Source of the DNA: an uncultured Acidobacteriota bacterium
Lineage (GTDB): Bacteria; Acidobacteriota; UBA6911; CAINFC01
Assembly: GCA_903847975.1 (NCBI GenBank)
Contig: CAINFC010000160.1
Span: 1-52,693 of the forward strand
Direction: 5' to 3'
Length of the DNA: 52,693 nt
Part shown: piece by piece, positions 42,452 to 51,593 of the stretch
How the letters are laid out: each line of letters starts with the position of its first letter
Numbering within the stretch: position 1 is the first letter of the stretch
The notes under the pieces: model-generated
Told to the model about the DNA's origin: nothing
Databases searched by the model: none
What the model saw: the letters and a program-made list of their open reading frames with translations, nothing else
Made by a program: the position numbers and the translations under genes

Positions 42452-45269
42452 GGCTGTCTTCTCCCGGCAGCAGAGCCTGCAGGATCGCTTCGTAGTTGTA
42501 ATTGTCTACCCATTCGCTCATTTGTCGGGCCAGCTCCGGATCCTCCCGGCTGACTTCTTCGAAAAGGAGCTGCCGGAGCCGGAACATATAACCGGTCTCG
42601 ACGGCTTCGCGAATTTTGGTGCGCAGTGCCGGAGAGAGCCGTCGGCCGTCAGCCGGTTCCGGTCTTTCCCTTTCCGAATCCGGGGGCGGAGCCCAGTAAG
42701 GGCGTCCGGCCGGCTGTCGCAGCGCAGGCTCCAAGAGGGGAGCCAGCTCCGCGTCGGCCAGCTCCGGGTCGAACAGGGCAACCGTCAGGGTGATCCGAAA
42801 GGTGCTGCCCGTACCGACCTCGCTGGTTACGGTGACATCGCCGCCCATCATGCGGGCCAGCTGCCTGCTGATGGGCAGTCCCAGGCCTGTGCCGCTGTTT
42901 AAACAGCGGCCGTTTTCGGATTGCTCGAATACCTCGAAAACCCGAGACAGGTCTTCTTCCCGGATTCCTACCCCGGTATCCGTCACGGCAATCGTCAGGC
43001 GGGAGGAGCGGGCCGGGCCCGAAGGGAACGGAATCATCTCCGCACCCACCCGCATGCGGATGCTCCCCCGGGTCGTAAAACAGAGGGCATTGCCCAGGAT
43101 GTTCAACAGCACCTGCCTTATTTTCCCGGCATCGGCATAGATCCGGGCGGGAATCCCCTCGGCATAGGACACTTCGAACTGCAGCCCTTTCTCCTCGGTC
43201 CGCACCCGGAAAATGGCCTCCATATCCTTGAGCAGGGCAGGAAAATCGCATTCCGCCGGAACCAGCAGCATACGGCCCGATTCGATTTTGGACATGTCCA
43301 GCACGTCGGTGATCAGCCGCAACAGGTGTTCGCCGCTGCGGTTGATGGTTTCCAGCTGCTGCTGCTGTCTGGGGGTGAGGTCGGGGTCCCGCCGCATCAG
43401 CTGGGCAAATCCGATGATGGCGTTGAGCGGGGTGCGGATTTCGTGGGACATGTTGGCCAGGAAACTGCTTTTGGAGCGGCTGGCCGAGTCCGCCGCTTCT
43501 TTGGCATTCTGGAGCTCCAGCTCCATCTGCTTGCGCTCTGCGATTTCCTGGCGAAGCTCCACAGTGCGCAGGATGACCTGGTCTTCCATTTCAATGTGCG
43601 CCTGCCGCAGTGCCGATTGGGCCTGCATGCGTTCGATGAAAACCTCCGTCTGGTGAGCGACGGATTCCAGCAGGTGGCGCAGGGAAATGGGAATCTCAAA
43701 TTCCAGATGGGAGGCCAGGTGCATGAGGACCATAAGCTTCCCTTCTTTCAGGATAGGGACCAGGGACACGGTACGGATCGTCTCTTCGCCGGACAAGGTC
43801 CCGGGAGACCATCCCAGCGTGTCGGCCCGGCCGTGAAAAGGCGTCCCGGACTGGGACTGGGCCCATCGTACCTGGGGAGAGTCGACACCCAGGCTGTAGG
43901 TGGTGTTGATGAAATCCCGGGAGAAGCCTTCCTGGAAAACGAGTTTCAGGCCGCCCGAGCTGTCCTGGAGATAGAGGCCTCCGGCTTCCATGGCCGAAAT
44001 GTGCAGGGCGGTGGAAATGCAAAAGTGCAACCCTTCCCGGAAATCGTCCACGGCCAGCAGACGCAGCCCCAGGTCGCTCTGCAGGCGCAACCTTTCTTCC
44101 GTCCGCCTCCGCTCGGTAATGTTGCGGACCACACAGGTTACCCCGCTCGGCTTTTCCGCTTCGGCCCGGAAAGGGCTGACGTGCAGATCGAACCACTCGC
44201 GGCTGCCGGAAATATCCATGTAATACTCCGTTTTGGCCGGCAGCTGGGTGTGGACGGTTTGCTGCAGGGCCTGGAGGATGTTGGAGAGTGCCGGTTCGGG
44301 CAATCCGATCTGCTCCAGTCGCTTCCCCACGAAAGGTTGGGGAGGAATAAGAAGCAAACCGGAGGCCGGTTGATAGTATTCTTCAAAAACCAGATCGTTG
44401 CTCAAGACGAAGACCAGGTCGCTTATGCTGGCCAGGAGCGATTTCATCCGCTGCTCGCTTTTTCGGAGGGCCTGCTCGGCCTCCTTTCTCTGGCGGATGT
44501 CGCGAATCACGCTGACCAGGATTTTCTTCCCTCCCAGTTCGGCAGCGTGAGAGCTGACCTCGACCGGAAGCTGCCTTCCGTCCCGGCAGCAGTGGACGGC
44601 TTCGAACCTCAGCCCGGCACGGGTTGTCTCGGCGAGCTGGTGGCGAACCAGCGAGATGTCTTCCGGAAGGCGGAGATCAAAGATCTTCCGGTCCAGCAAT
44701 TCTTCCCGGCTGTAGCCATAGGTCAGGCTGGCCGCCAGGTTGGCCTCCAGAATACGGCCGGTTTCCGGCTCCACGAAAAGGATGATGTCGCGAGCCTGGC
44801 TGGAGAGAAGCTGGTACTTTTCACTGATGGCCTCCGCCGCCTTCCGGGCGGTGATGTCCATGATGAAGCCTTCCAGGCAAAGCAGTTCCCCTTCCGGGCC
44901 GAAAATGCCCAGCCCCTGCTCCCATACCCAGCGGGTTTCTCCGGAAGCCGTGCGGATCCGGTAGGAATGCTGATACTTCTGGTGTCCGGCCAGGGCCGCC
45001 TGAACCCCGGACCAAACGGCTTCCCGGTCATCCGGAATAATGATCTGCCCGAAGCTGATTCTGGAATTGTTTATCAGATCGGCAGGGGCATAGCCGGTCA
45101 GCTCCCGGCATCCCTCGCTGACAAAAACCATGGTCCAGTCACGATCGTTCCGGCAGCGGTAAGCCATGCCGGGCAAATTGCCCAGAAGAGCAAACAGGCG
45201 AAGGTCGCTCTCCTGCAGCGGTCCCACTCTGGCATCTTGGCCGGGAAGGTTATCCGTAGTTTCTGCCAC
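42444..45269 (-). CDS. Soluble PAS-PAS-PAS-GAF histidine kinase with C-terminal helical tail
   Basis: I place the start at GTG 45269 (941 residues). The frame stays open to 46970, but that part is antisense to the next gene, and a sigma-70-type promoter sits directly before the GTG. Three PAS domains cover about 28-395 (GMAYRCRNDRDWTMVFVSEG; RDIILFVEPETGRILEANLA), a GAF domain about 405-570, HisKA with H609 ([13 protein letters not shown]), and HATPase (NILGNALCF, TDTGVGIR, NSGTGLGLP). The last about 90 residues (LSPALRTKIREAVETGYMFR ... DNYNYEAILQALL) are a helical tail usually found after receivers in hybrid kinases. Here no receiver precedes it. The downstream REC-kinase overlaps by 8 bp. 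Confidence 0.88.
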   Translation of the reverse strand: MAETTDNLPGQDARVGPLQESDLRLFALLGNLPGMAYRCRNDRDWTMVFVSEGCRELTGYAPADLINNSRISFGQIIIPDDREAVWSGVQAALAGHQKYQHSYRIRTASGETRWVWEQGLGIFGPEGELLCLEGFIMDITARKAAEAISEKYQLLSSQARDIILFVEPETGRILEANLAASLTYGYSREELLDRKIFDLRLPEDISLVRHQLAETTRAGLRFEAVHCCRDGRQLPVEVSSHAAELGGKKILVSVIRDIRQRKEAEQALRKSEQRMKSLLASISDLVFVLSNDLVFEEYYQPASGLLLIPPQPFVGKRLEQIGLPEPALSNILQALQQTVHTQLPAKTEYYMDISGSREWFDLHVSPFRAEAEKPSGVTCVVRNITERRRTEERLRLQSDLGLRLLAVDDFREGLHFCISTALHISAMEAGGLYLQDSSGGLKLVFQEGFSRDFINTTYSLGVDSPQVRWAQSQSGTPFHGRADTLGWSPGTLSGEETIRTVSLVPILKEGKLMVLMHLASHLEFEIPISLRHLLESVAHQTEVFIERMQAQSALRQAHIEMEDQVILRTVELRQEIAERKQMELELQNAKEAADSASRSKSSFLANMSHEIRTPLNAIIGFAQLMRRDPDLTPRQQQQLETINRSGEHLLRLITDVLDMSKIESGRMLLVPAECDFPALLKDMEAIFRVRTEEKGLQFEVSYAEGIPARIYADAGKIRQVLLNILGNALCFTTRGSIRMRVGAEMIPFPSGPARSSRLTIAVTDTGVGIREEDLSRVFEVFEQSENGRCLNSGTGLGLPISRQLARMMGGDVTVTSEVGTGSTFRITLTVALFDPELADAELAPLLEPALRQPAGRPYWAPPPDSERERPEPADGRRLSPALRTKIREAVETGYMFRLRQLLFEEVSREDPELARQMSEWVDNYNYEAILQALLPGEDSHE

Positions 45270-45304
45270 ATCGAAATAATATCGTGCGATTAAATTAGGA
45301 TCAA
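45267..45304 (-). promoter_or_regulatory. Strong sigma-70-type promoter giving a leaderless kinase mRNA
   Basis: Read on the minus strand: TTGATC (45304-45299), a 17-bp spacer, TATTAT (45281-45276), then six bases and the GTG start at 45269. Transcription would begin at or next to the start codon. There is no Shine-Dalgarno sequence upstream of the GTG, which fits a leaderless message. Confidence 0.6.
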
Positions 45305-45440
45305 GTTTATGCAGCTTTATGCTCGGACAAATCCACAGTACAATATGAAAGTCACAGAAAAGGTACGAATGGACGAGAACGGAAACGAGGTAAGGACCCG
45401 AATCGAAGGAACGGTCCTTCAGGGGAAACGGTTTATTTTT

Positions 45441-48377
45441 ATGAAAACAAAGATTCTGCCGTTGGTCGGACTTGGCTTCCTTTTGATCTGGACCGGCGCC
45501 CTGCCCGTTCTGGGGCAGTCGGTGCTGGTGGATATGGGAAGCGCCTGGGGTGCAGCGTCCGCGGTGGTTCAGGTGCCGCTGCTGGTCCAGTCTTCGGGCG
45601 GCGCCAGGCCGGTGGAACTGCGCCTGGATATCAGCTACAATCCGGCTCATTTGAGCTTTCGGCAGTCGCTGCCCGGACCGGCGGCCGTCCTGGCGGAAAA
45701 AACGGTAGTCACCGTTCAGTTCCCCACGGGAAGCCTTCATGTCACCGTATCCGGAACCGGGGACAAGGCGATCGGCGACGGAATCTTTGCCTACCTCGAA
45801 TTTCAGGTCAACTATGGCGGTCCGGTCGGCACCACTCCGCTGACCTACTATCAGACTGCGGTTCGGAATCTCCAGGGCCAGACGCTGCCGACAACAACCG
45901 GTCCCGGAATGGTGGTGCTCAACGGAGGGATCAGCAATCCCGGCGAGTTGTATTTCCCCCAGATCGCCGACGGCCTGGGATACCAGACCCGTTTCGTGCT
46001 GCTCAATCCCGGCAGTGCGGAAGTGTCCGTGCTCCTGGAACTTTTCCGGCAGAACGGCAAGGGCCTGGTTCTGAACCTTAACGGAGAATGGGATTCGGCT
46101 TTTCTGACGAAAATTCCGGCCAACGGAGCTCTGGTGCTGGAATCGGCGAATGGTCCGGAATTGCAGGTCGGCTGGGCCCGGGTGCGCAGCAGCGCGGCGA
46201 TCGGCGGCTCCATGATGTACAGCTACGCCGGCCGGTCCGCGGCGGAAGGGGCGGAAGAGGCTGGCATCGACCCTTCCGTGCCGGCCGACGGTTTTCTGCT
46301 GGCGGTGGATTCCCGTCAGCGTTTCCAGGCCGGACTGGCCGTCGCCAATCCCAACGCGGACGCAACGGTTCTGGAATTGAGCCTGTATGATGCCAAAGGA
46401 TCCCTGGTTGGCAGGAAAACACACGCCATTGCGGCTTACTGCCAGACGGCGGCCCTGGTCCAGGAGTTCTTTCCGGACCTGGTGCCGGATGATTTTTCCG
46501 GAATTCTCTATGTCACCGCAACCCCCGGCAAGGTGGTCAGCACCACCCTCCGGTTCAACAGCGACCTGACCGCTTTTGCCAGCGTGCCGGTGCTGCGCGC
46601 GGCTGTCGGTGCGGGGACCGACCGGCTCTATTTTCCGCAGATGGCCGACGGCGGTGGATATCGGACCACATTTCTGCTGACCAATCCCGGAACGGCTGAC
46701 CTGGACGCGGTGCTGGAAACCTTCGGAAAGGACGGCACCCCTCTGACTTTCACGCTGAACCAGACGACCAATAACCGGTTCAGCGTCCGGGTGCCTTCCA
46801 AAGGGCTGGCCGTGCTGGAATCGGGCAACCGGGATTCCGCCATTCGCGTGGGATGGGCTCGGGTAACGGCTTCTGCCCCCGTTGGCGGATCGATTGTCTA
46901 CGATGCCCTTTCCTCTTCCGCCCGGCTGCTTTCCGAGGCGGGAATCGACCCCGCTCCCCTGGGGGCCCACTTCTGCTATTCCGTGGATACCCGGGCCGGC
47001 TTCCTTTCCGGGCTGGCCGTGGCAAACCCGACGGGGGAAACCGCCTCTCTGGAGTTAAAGCTGTACAGTGCCGCCGGTGCCCTGCAGAGCACCCAGATCC
47101 GCACCATCCCCGGGCAGGGGCAGCTCGCGGAAATGGCCGGCGGCCTGTTTCCGGGAGTCAGCCTGGACCGCTTTACCGGGATCGTCAAGGTTCTGTCCAG
47201 CACCAGCGCCGTGGTGGGAACCACGCTGCGCTTCAGCAGCAGCCTGGCCACTTTTGCCAGCATTCCGGTGATTCCTCTGATTTCACAGCGCGGGGGCCTG
47301 GATACCCCGAAGGAAGGCGAAACCGTTTCCGGCACGGTGGCCGTCTCGGGTTGGGGCGTTTTGCTGAGCGGATCTTCGGGCCTTCTTCCGACCCAGATCA
47401 AAGTGCTGGTGGATGGAATCGAGAATACCCAGGTACAGATTACTCGCAACGTGGACCGTACCGATATGAAGGATGCTATGGCCCGTCAGGGATTTGTCAT
47501 CCCGGCGGAATCCGGCTTCCGTTTTACCTGGGACATCAGCAAGGTGGCGGCCGGCGCCCATACCCTTAGCATCCAGGCCCAGAATCCGACGGTAAGCTCC
47601 ACCCCGGTGGAGCTGGCCCGCCGCTCGGTCACCGTCATGCCGCCTATTTCCGGCAAGGGCGCCCTGGAATCCCCCCGCAACGGCGAAACCGTGTCCGGTA
47701 CCGTGACGGGAACAGGGTGGGGAGTCATCCTGATCGGGCAGACCGGATCTCTTCCAGCGGACGTGAAACTGATGGTGGACGGCAGGGAGGCCTCGCAGGT
47801 TCAGTTCACGCGAAAGATCGAGCGAACCGACATCCGCGATTCGCTGACCAATCAGGGGTATACGGTTCCGGTGGATCTGGGTTTCCGCTTCACATGGAAT
47901 AGCACCACGGTTTCCACCGGCTCCCACGTGCTGAGCATCCAGATTACCAACGAAACCGGTATTTCCGTGGCCTTTGAGGTGGCCCGGATCAGCGTCAGCG
48001 TGATTCCGCCCAAAACCATTCGGGGCAGCCTGGAAAACCCTAAAAGCGGGGATACGCTGTCGGGAACGGTTACCGGTTCGGGCTGGGCGGCGATCCTGAG
48101 CGGCCAGACGGGGACATTACCGGCCCAGATCAAGCTGCAGATCGACGGGAAAGATGCCACCTCGGTCACGATGACCCGGAATATCGCCCGCCAGGATGTG
48201 AAGGATGCGCTGGCCGCGGAAGGGATCACCGTTCCGGCGGATACCGGTTTCCGCTTCACCTGGGGTACGACTTCGGTCAGCGAAGGCGCCCATACGTTGA
48301 CGATCCTGGCGATCAACTCCTCGGGAACTCCGGCCAGCTTTGAGCTTGCCTCGATTCCGATTACCGTCAAGCGGTAA
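45441..48377 (+). CDS. Large secreted protein: cohesin-like domain, duplicated module, three Ig-like repeats
   Basis: The ATG at 45441 starts a clear signal peptide (KTKILPLVGLGFLLIWTGAL, cleavage after about residue 26); the open frame runs upstream to 45309. Product: 978 residues. About 29-165 resembles a cohesin-type beta sandwich (VDMGSAWGAASAVVQVPLLV, LRLDISYNPAHLSF). Two related modules follow at about 168-385 and 393-605, each starting LYFPQ(I/M)ADG and containing VGWARV, GGS, EAGIDP, GLAVANP and TTLRF. Three tandem repeats of about 122 residues begin at about 616, 739 and 862, each with (S/T)P(K/R).G(E/D)T(V/L)SGTV, a GWG/GWA motif and GFRFTW. The protein ends VKR without a sorting tail. 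It is probably a surface or matrix protein; its ligand is unknown. Confidence 0.85.
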   Translation: MKTKILPLVGLGFLLIWTGALPVLGQSVLVDMGSAWGAASAVVQVPLLVQSSGGARPVELRLDISYNPAHLSFRQSLPGPAAVLAEKTVVTVQFPTGSLHVTVSGTGDKAIGDGIFAYLEFQVNYGGPVGTTPLTYYQTAVRNLQGQTLPTTTGPGMVVLNGGISNPGELYFPQIADGLGYQTRFVLLNPGSAEVSVLLELFRQNGKGLVLNLNGEWDSAFLTKIPANGALVLESANGPELQVGWARVRSSAAIGGSMMYSYAGRSAAEGAEEAGIDPSVPADGFLLAVDSRQRFQAGLAVANPNADATVLELSLYDAKGSLVGRKTHAIAAYCQTAALVQEFFPDLVPDDFSGILYVTATPGKVVSTTLRFNSDLTAFASVPVLRAAVGAGTDRLYFPQMADGGGYRTTFLLTNPGTADLDAVLETFGKDGTPLTFTLNQTTNNRFSVRVPSKGLAVLESGNRDSAIRVGWARVTASAPVGGSIVYDALSSSARLLSEAGIDPAPLGAHFCYSVDTRAGFLSGLAVANPTGETASLELKLYSAAGALQSTQIRTIPGQGQLAEMAGGLFPGVSLDRFTGIVKVLSSTSAVVGTTLRFSSSLATFASIPVIPLISQRGGLDTPKEGETVSGTVAVSGWGVLLSGSSGLLPTQIKVLVDGIENTQVQITRNVDRTDMKDAMARQGFVIPAESGFRFTWDISKVAAGAHTLSIQAQNPTVSSTPVELARRSVTVMPPISGKGALESPRNGETVSGTVTGTGWGVILIGQTGSLPADVKLMVDGREASQVQFTRKIERTDIRDSLTNQGYTVPVDLGFRFTWNSTTVSTGSHVLSIQITNETGISVAFEVARISVSVIPPKTIRGSLENPKSGDTLSGTVTGSGWAAILSGQTGTLPAQIKLQIDGKDATSVTMTRNIARQDVKDALAAEGITVPADTGFRFTWGTTSVSEGAHTLTILAINSSGTPASFELASIPITVKR

Positions 48378-48669
48378 AAGCAAAGGGGAAGTCCGTCCGT
48401 CCGGGGAAACCCCGAAAACACCCGGCAACAAACTCACAAACGAAAGATGTTTTGAGTACAGCCTTTAGGCTGCGCGCTGCAAGCAGGATTCCGCTGGTGC
48501 CACGCGAGCTGAAGCTTGAACTCCAAACAGATTTCCTTTGGAAGATGGTTTCGGGTCGATTCCGGACTTTTTGCAGCTTCATCCGGAGGGCTTCGCCAAC
48601 GGTTTTCTACCGCTGCAGGAAAGATACCCGGTCGCTTCTTTCGCGCCGGATTTTTCGGACTCGTATTTT
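48378..48669. repeat. Repeat-rich gap before the lipid operon
   Basis: No gene is seen. The stretch holds GTACAGCCTTTAGGCTG (about 48457-48474), a hairpin (CAGCCT/AGGCTG) of a REP-like type, and a GACTTTTTGCAGCTTCATC motif at 48565-48583. A further motif copy (GACTTTTTACGAGTGTGTC, 48672-48690) begins just after the block and overlaps the next promoter. The start after the cohesin-like gene (GTCCGTCCGTCC, 48392 on) is a short tandem GTCC run. Confidence 0.5.
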
Positions 48670-48699
48670 TTGACTTTTTACGAGTGTGTCATGGATAAT
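48670..48699 (+). promoter_or_regulatory. Promoter of the acyl carrier/lipid operon, leaderless type
   Basis: TTGACT (48670-48675) and GATAAT (48694-48699) are 18 bp apart; the ATG is at 48705, 6 bases after the -10 box. The -35 box lies inside a copy of the dispersed motif (GACTTTTTACGAGTGTGTC). The -10 context TCATGGATAAT is the same as before the kinase gene at 37945. A leaderless first gene is implied, although GGAG lies directly before the ATG. Confidence 0.6.
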
Positions 48700-48704
48700 G
48701 GAGC

Positions 48705-48947
48705 ATGAAAACTCTGGAACAGGTAATTGAAGAAGTATTGCAGCTGGCCTCCCGGCACTGCAAGGTGTCGCGGGAGGATCTTTCCGCGGATGACGATTTT
48801 TTTCAGAAGCTTGGCATCGACAGCCTGCAGGCATTGGACCTGCTAACCCGGCTGGAAAACCATTTTCACATCGAGCTCCCGGATTACGAAATGCAGGGAG
48901 TGAGCGACTTCCGCCGCCTGGCGGAGCGGATCCAGGTTCGCCTCTGA
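48705..48947 (+). CDS. Acyl carrier protein
   Basis: The 80-residue carrier protein has the phosphopantetheine attachment motif [11 protein letters not shown], with S40 as the attachment serine. The protein is acidic and helical, as expected. It is not the housekeeping AcpP context: there are no fab genes, and the next gene is an AMP-forming ligase starting in a TGATG overlap. It therefore probably serves as a dedicated carrier for an acyl chain activated by that ligase. The C-terminal half ([20 protein letters not shown]) fits stand-alone carriers of lipid or polyene clusters. Confidence 0.93.
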   Translation: MKTLEQVIEEVLQLASRHCKVSREDLSADDDFFQKLGIDSLQALDLLTRLENHFHIELPDYEMQGVSDFRRLAERIQVRL

Positions 48948-50662
48948 TGCTGGATCTGCGCCGCTTCCCTTCAGTCGGTGCATCCCTGCAGGCCGCCATC
49001 GACCGGTGGCCGGACGAAGTCTGCCTGATCGAAGCGGACCGGGAGCGCGAAAACCACCGGCTGACTTACCGCCAGTTTGAGGGCCTGGCTCTGCCGCTGG
49101 CTTCTGCCTTGCAGGAAATGGGGATGCCGGAAGCATTCCGGGCGGCCATCATCATGACCAACCAGTCGAAGTGGCTGGTTTCGGCCTATGCCGTTTTTTA
49201 TGCCGGAGGGATTCTGATCCCGCTGGATTACAAGCTGACCGGCCGCGAGCACGTCGAACTGCTGACCCACAGCCGGACCCGGGTGCTGATCATCGAATAT
49301 CATCTCTGGCGGCAGTTACGGCAATCGGAGGGCTTCGACCGCCTGGCTCTGCCGCTGGTCCTGGTGACAGAAACCCCGGCGGGAGCCGACCTGTTAGGCG
49401 CGCAGCGCTGGGAGGAGTGCCGTCGGCCGGAGGCGCCCCGCTTCGTGGCGCGGCGGCGCACCGATACGGCCTGCATCGTCTATTCCTCCGGCACCGGCGG
49501 GCGCCCCAAGGGCTGCATGATGACCCATGACAACTACCTGGAGCAGTGCCGCTCCCTCACGGCGCTTTATCCATTCTGGCCGGGAGTCCGCTACCTGAGC
49601 ATCCTGCCCACCAACCACGCCATCGACTTCATGGTGGGCTTTTTCGGGCCTTTCATCTGCGGGGCGGCGGTCGTTCACCTGCGGACCCTTCGCCCGGAAT
49701 TCGTGCGCGATGCTTTCCCGCGCTACCAGATCACGTATGTCAGCCTGGTGCCTATGGTCCTGAAGAATCTGGAGCGCGGGCTGTGCACCCGGTTTGCCGG
49801 GCTCCCCCCGTTCAAACGCAGTCTCCTGGGGGCTTTGACCGCCATGAACCGCTCCTTGACCCGGCGGCGGCCCTGGCTGGGACTGAGCCGTCTGCTGCTG
49901 CGGGACGTGCATCGGGCTTTTGGCGGGAAGCTGCGCGCCATCTTTGTCGGCGGCGCGTTTACCGAGCCCTCCACGCTGCAGTTTTTTTATGACCTGGGCA
50001 TCCCGGTGGCCAACGGCTACGGGCTGACCGAGGCAGGGACGGCGGTCACCCTGAACGATTTCCGCCCCTTCCGCGCCGACACCGTCGGACGCCCTCTGCC
50101 CGGTATGGAAGTGCGCATTTCGGACCCGGACGGCGAAGGGATCGGGGAGGTCCTGGTGCGCAGCAAAACGGTCATGGCCGGATATCTGGATGATGCGGAG
50201 CTGACCGCGGAAACCATCGTCGATGGCTGGGTCCGGACCGGCGATCTCGGGCGGCTGGATGCCATGGGACACCTGCAGCTTTTCGGGCGCAAAAAGAACA
50301 TGATTGTCACCGAGGGAGGGAAAAATATCTATCCGGAAGACATCGAAAATGTCTTCGATTCCCTGGCCGTCAAGGAATTCTGCGTTTTCGCCCGCAACTA
50401 TCTCTGGCCGCAAAAGGGCCTGGGCAGGGAGGAGCTGGTTCTGGTGCTGCATCCCGATGCGGGAAAAACGGTGGATGCCGAGCTGCTGGAGGAGGTCCGG
50501 AGGAGAAACCGCCGGCTTCCGGATTTCAAGCGGATCCGCAGTTACCTTCCCTGGAGCAGCGATTTTCCGCGGACGGCATCGATGAAAATAAAACGGCCGG
50601 ACCTGGCCCGGCTGATCACCGAGGGGGCCGGCGAGGACGGCCTGCGCCCTTTGGCTGACTGA
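48947..50662 (+). CDS. AMP-forming acyl-CoA/acyl-ACP ligase
   Basis: This 571-residue member of the ANL adenylate-forming family activates a carboxylic acid with ATP and transfers it to CoA or a carrier protein. The P-loop reads [11 protein letters not shown], with G in place of the usual second T. The aromatic/GLTE motif is NGYGLTEAG, the ATP-ribose Asp lies in [12 protein letters not shown], and the hinge is [20 protein letters not shown]. The C-terminal Lys region is [11 protein letters not shown]. The direct overlap with the acyl carrier gene suggests loading onto that carrier. A long-chain fatty acid is the likely substrate given the lipid genes that follow, but aryl or other acids are possible. 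Confidence 0.92.
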   Translation: MLDLRRFPSVGASLQAAIDRWPDEVCLIEADRERENHRLTYRQFEGLALPLASALQEMGMPEAFRAAIIMTNQSKWLVSAYAVFYAGGILIPLDYKLTGREHVELLTHSRTRVLIIEYHLWRQLRQSEGFDRLALPLVLVTETPAGADLLGAQRWEECRRPEAPRFVARRRTDTACIVYSSGTGGRPKGCMMTHDNYLEQCRSLTALYPFWPGVRYLSILPTNHAIDFMVGFFGPFICGAAVVHLRTLRPEFVRDAFPRYQITYVSLVPMVLKNLERGLCTRFAGLPPFKRSLLGALTAMNRSLTRRRPWLGLSRLLLRDVHRAFGGKLRAIFVGGAFTEPSTLQFFYDLGIPVANGYGLTEAGTAVTLNDFRPFRADTVGRPLPGMEVRISDPDGEGIGEVLVRSKTVMAGYLDDAELTAETIVDGWVRTGDLGRLDAMGHLQLFGRKKNMIVTEGGKNIYPEDIENVFDSLAVKEFCVFARNYLWPQKGLGREELVLVLHPDAGKTVDAELLEEVRRRNRRLPDFKRIRSYLPWSSDFPRTASMKIKRPDLARLITEGAGEDGLRPLAD

Positions 50663-50663
50663 A

Positions 50664-51593
50664 ATGGCTTCCGGAAACGATAGCCGCACCCCCCGCTTTC
50701 TGGCCGTGGTCAACCCTAATGCCGGCTCCGGCAGGTGTGGAAAACTGGCCGGTCCTGCCCTGGATCGGCTGCGGGCCGCAGGGGTGGCGTTTGACGTGGC
50801 CGAGACCCTGCGTCCCGGGGATGCCCAAGGTCTGGTGCGGGATGCGATCCGGAGAGGAATCCGGAACTTCATTGCCGTTGGCGGGGACGGGACTTCCTTC
50901 GAAATGGTCAACGGCTTTTTTTCGCCGGAGGAGGCCTTTCTGGACCCGCCCCCCGTGCTCGGTTTTCTCCCGTTGGGCACCGGCAACTCGTTCCTGCGCG
51001 ACTTTACCGACCAGGGACCGGAAGACGCCTTCCAGGCCATAGTCCAGGGGCGCGGCCGGCTCTGCGACGTTCTCTGCATGGAGCACAAGGACGGGACGCT
51101 GTACTACATCAACCTGCTGAGCATGGGGTTTCCTGCCGACGTGGCTGCCGTCACCAACCGCCGTTTCAAGCCATTCGGGCATTTCGGATACTGGCTGGGA
51201 CTGTTCACCTGCCTGGTGCGGCTGCGGCGCGAAGCCTTTCCCCTGCGGGTCGATAACGAAAAGCTGGTCGACCGCCGGCGCTGCCTGCTGCTGACTTTCA
51301 GCAACAGCAAGTATACCGGAGGCAAGATGATGCTGGCCCCTCGCGCCCGGACCGACGACGGGCGGATCGAGTATGTCCGCTGGGGTCCGGTCGGCCGCAT
51401 CGGAACCCTGACGCACCTTCCCGGACTGTACGACGGCACGCACATCCAGAGCCCCATGGCGGAATGCCGGGCGGTGCAGCGCATCGATTTTCACCTCGAC
51501 GAACCGGCGGACGTCATGGTCGACGGAGAAGTCCTGACCATTCACCCCAAGACTCTCCTGGTCCGCCCCGGGGCCCTGCAGGTGATGATATGA
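50664..51593 (+). CDS. Diacylglycerol kinase-family lipid kinase
   Basis: This 309-residue protein of the DgkB/YegS/sphingosine-kinase catalytic family has AVVNPNAGSG at about residues 14-23, the nucleotide motif GGDGT at 73-77, and LGFLPLGTGNSFLRDF. The C-terminal beta domain ends with FHLDEPADVMVDGEVLTI. It would phosphorylate a lipid alcohol such as diacylglycerol or a long-chain base. One base separates it from the ligase stop, and its own stop overlaps the acyltransferase start by 4 bp (ATGA). The family is soluble and peripheral to the inner membrane. Lipid substrate cannot be read from sequence. Confidence 0.92.
   Translation: MASGNDSRTPRFLAVVNPNAGSGRCGKLAGPALDRLRAAGVAFDVAETLRPGDAQGLVRDAIRRGIRNFIAVGGDGTSFEMVNGFFSPEEAFLDPPPVLGFLPLGTGNSFLRDFTDQGPEDAFQAIVQGRGRLCDVLCMEHKDGTLYYINLLSMGFPADVAAVTNRRFKPFGHFGYWLGLFTCLVRLRREAFPLRVDNEKLVDRRRCLLLTFSNSKYTGGKMMLAPRARTDDGRIEYVRWGPVGRIGTLTHLPGLYDGTHIQSPMAECRAVQRIDFHLDEPADVMVDGEVLTIHPKTLLVRPGALQVMI

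Noticed and set aside
42921-45293. A 790-codon plus-strand frame opposite the PAS/GAF kinase
   Set aside because: The minus-strand frame has clear PAS, GAF, HisKA and HATPase motifs; the plus frame has none and is rich in Gly, His and Gln, as usual for a shadow of high-GC coding DNA.
45270-46970. A 567-codon upstream extension of the PAS/GAF kinase frame on the minus strand
   Set aside because: It is antisense to the secreted repeat protein, has low-complexity shadow composition (Gln/His/Arg/Gly rich), and a promoter sits just before GTG 45269.
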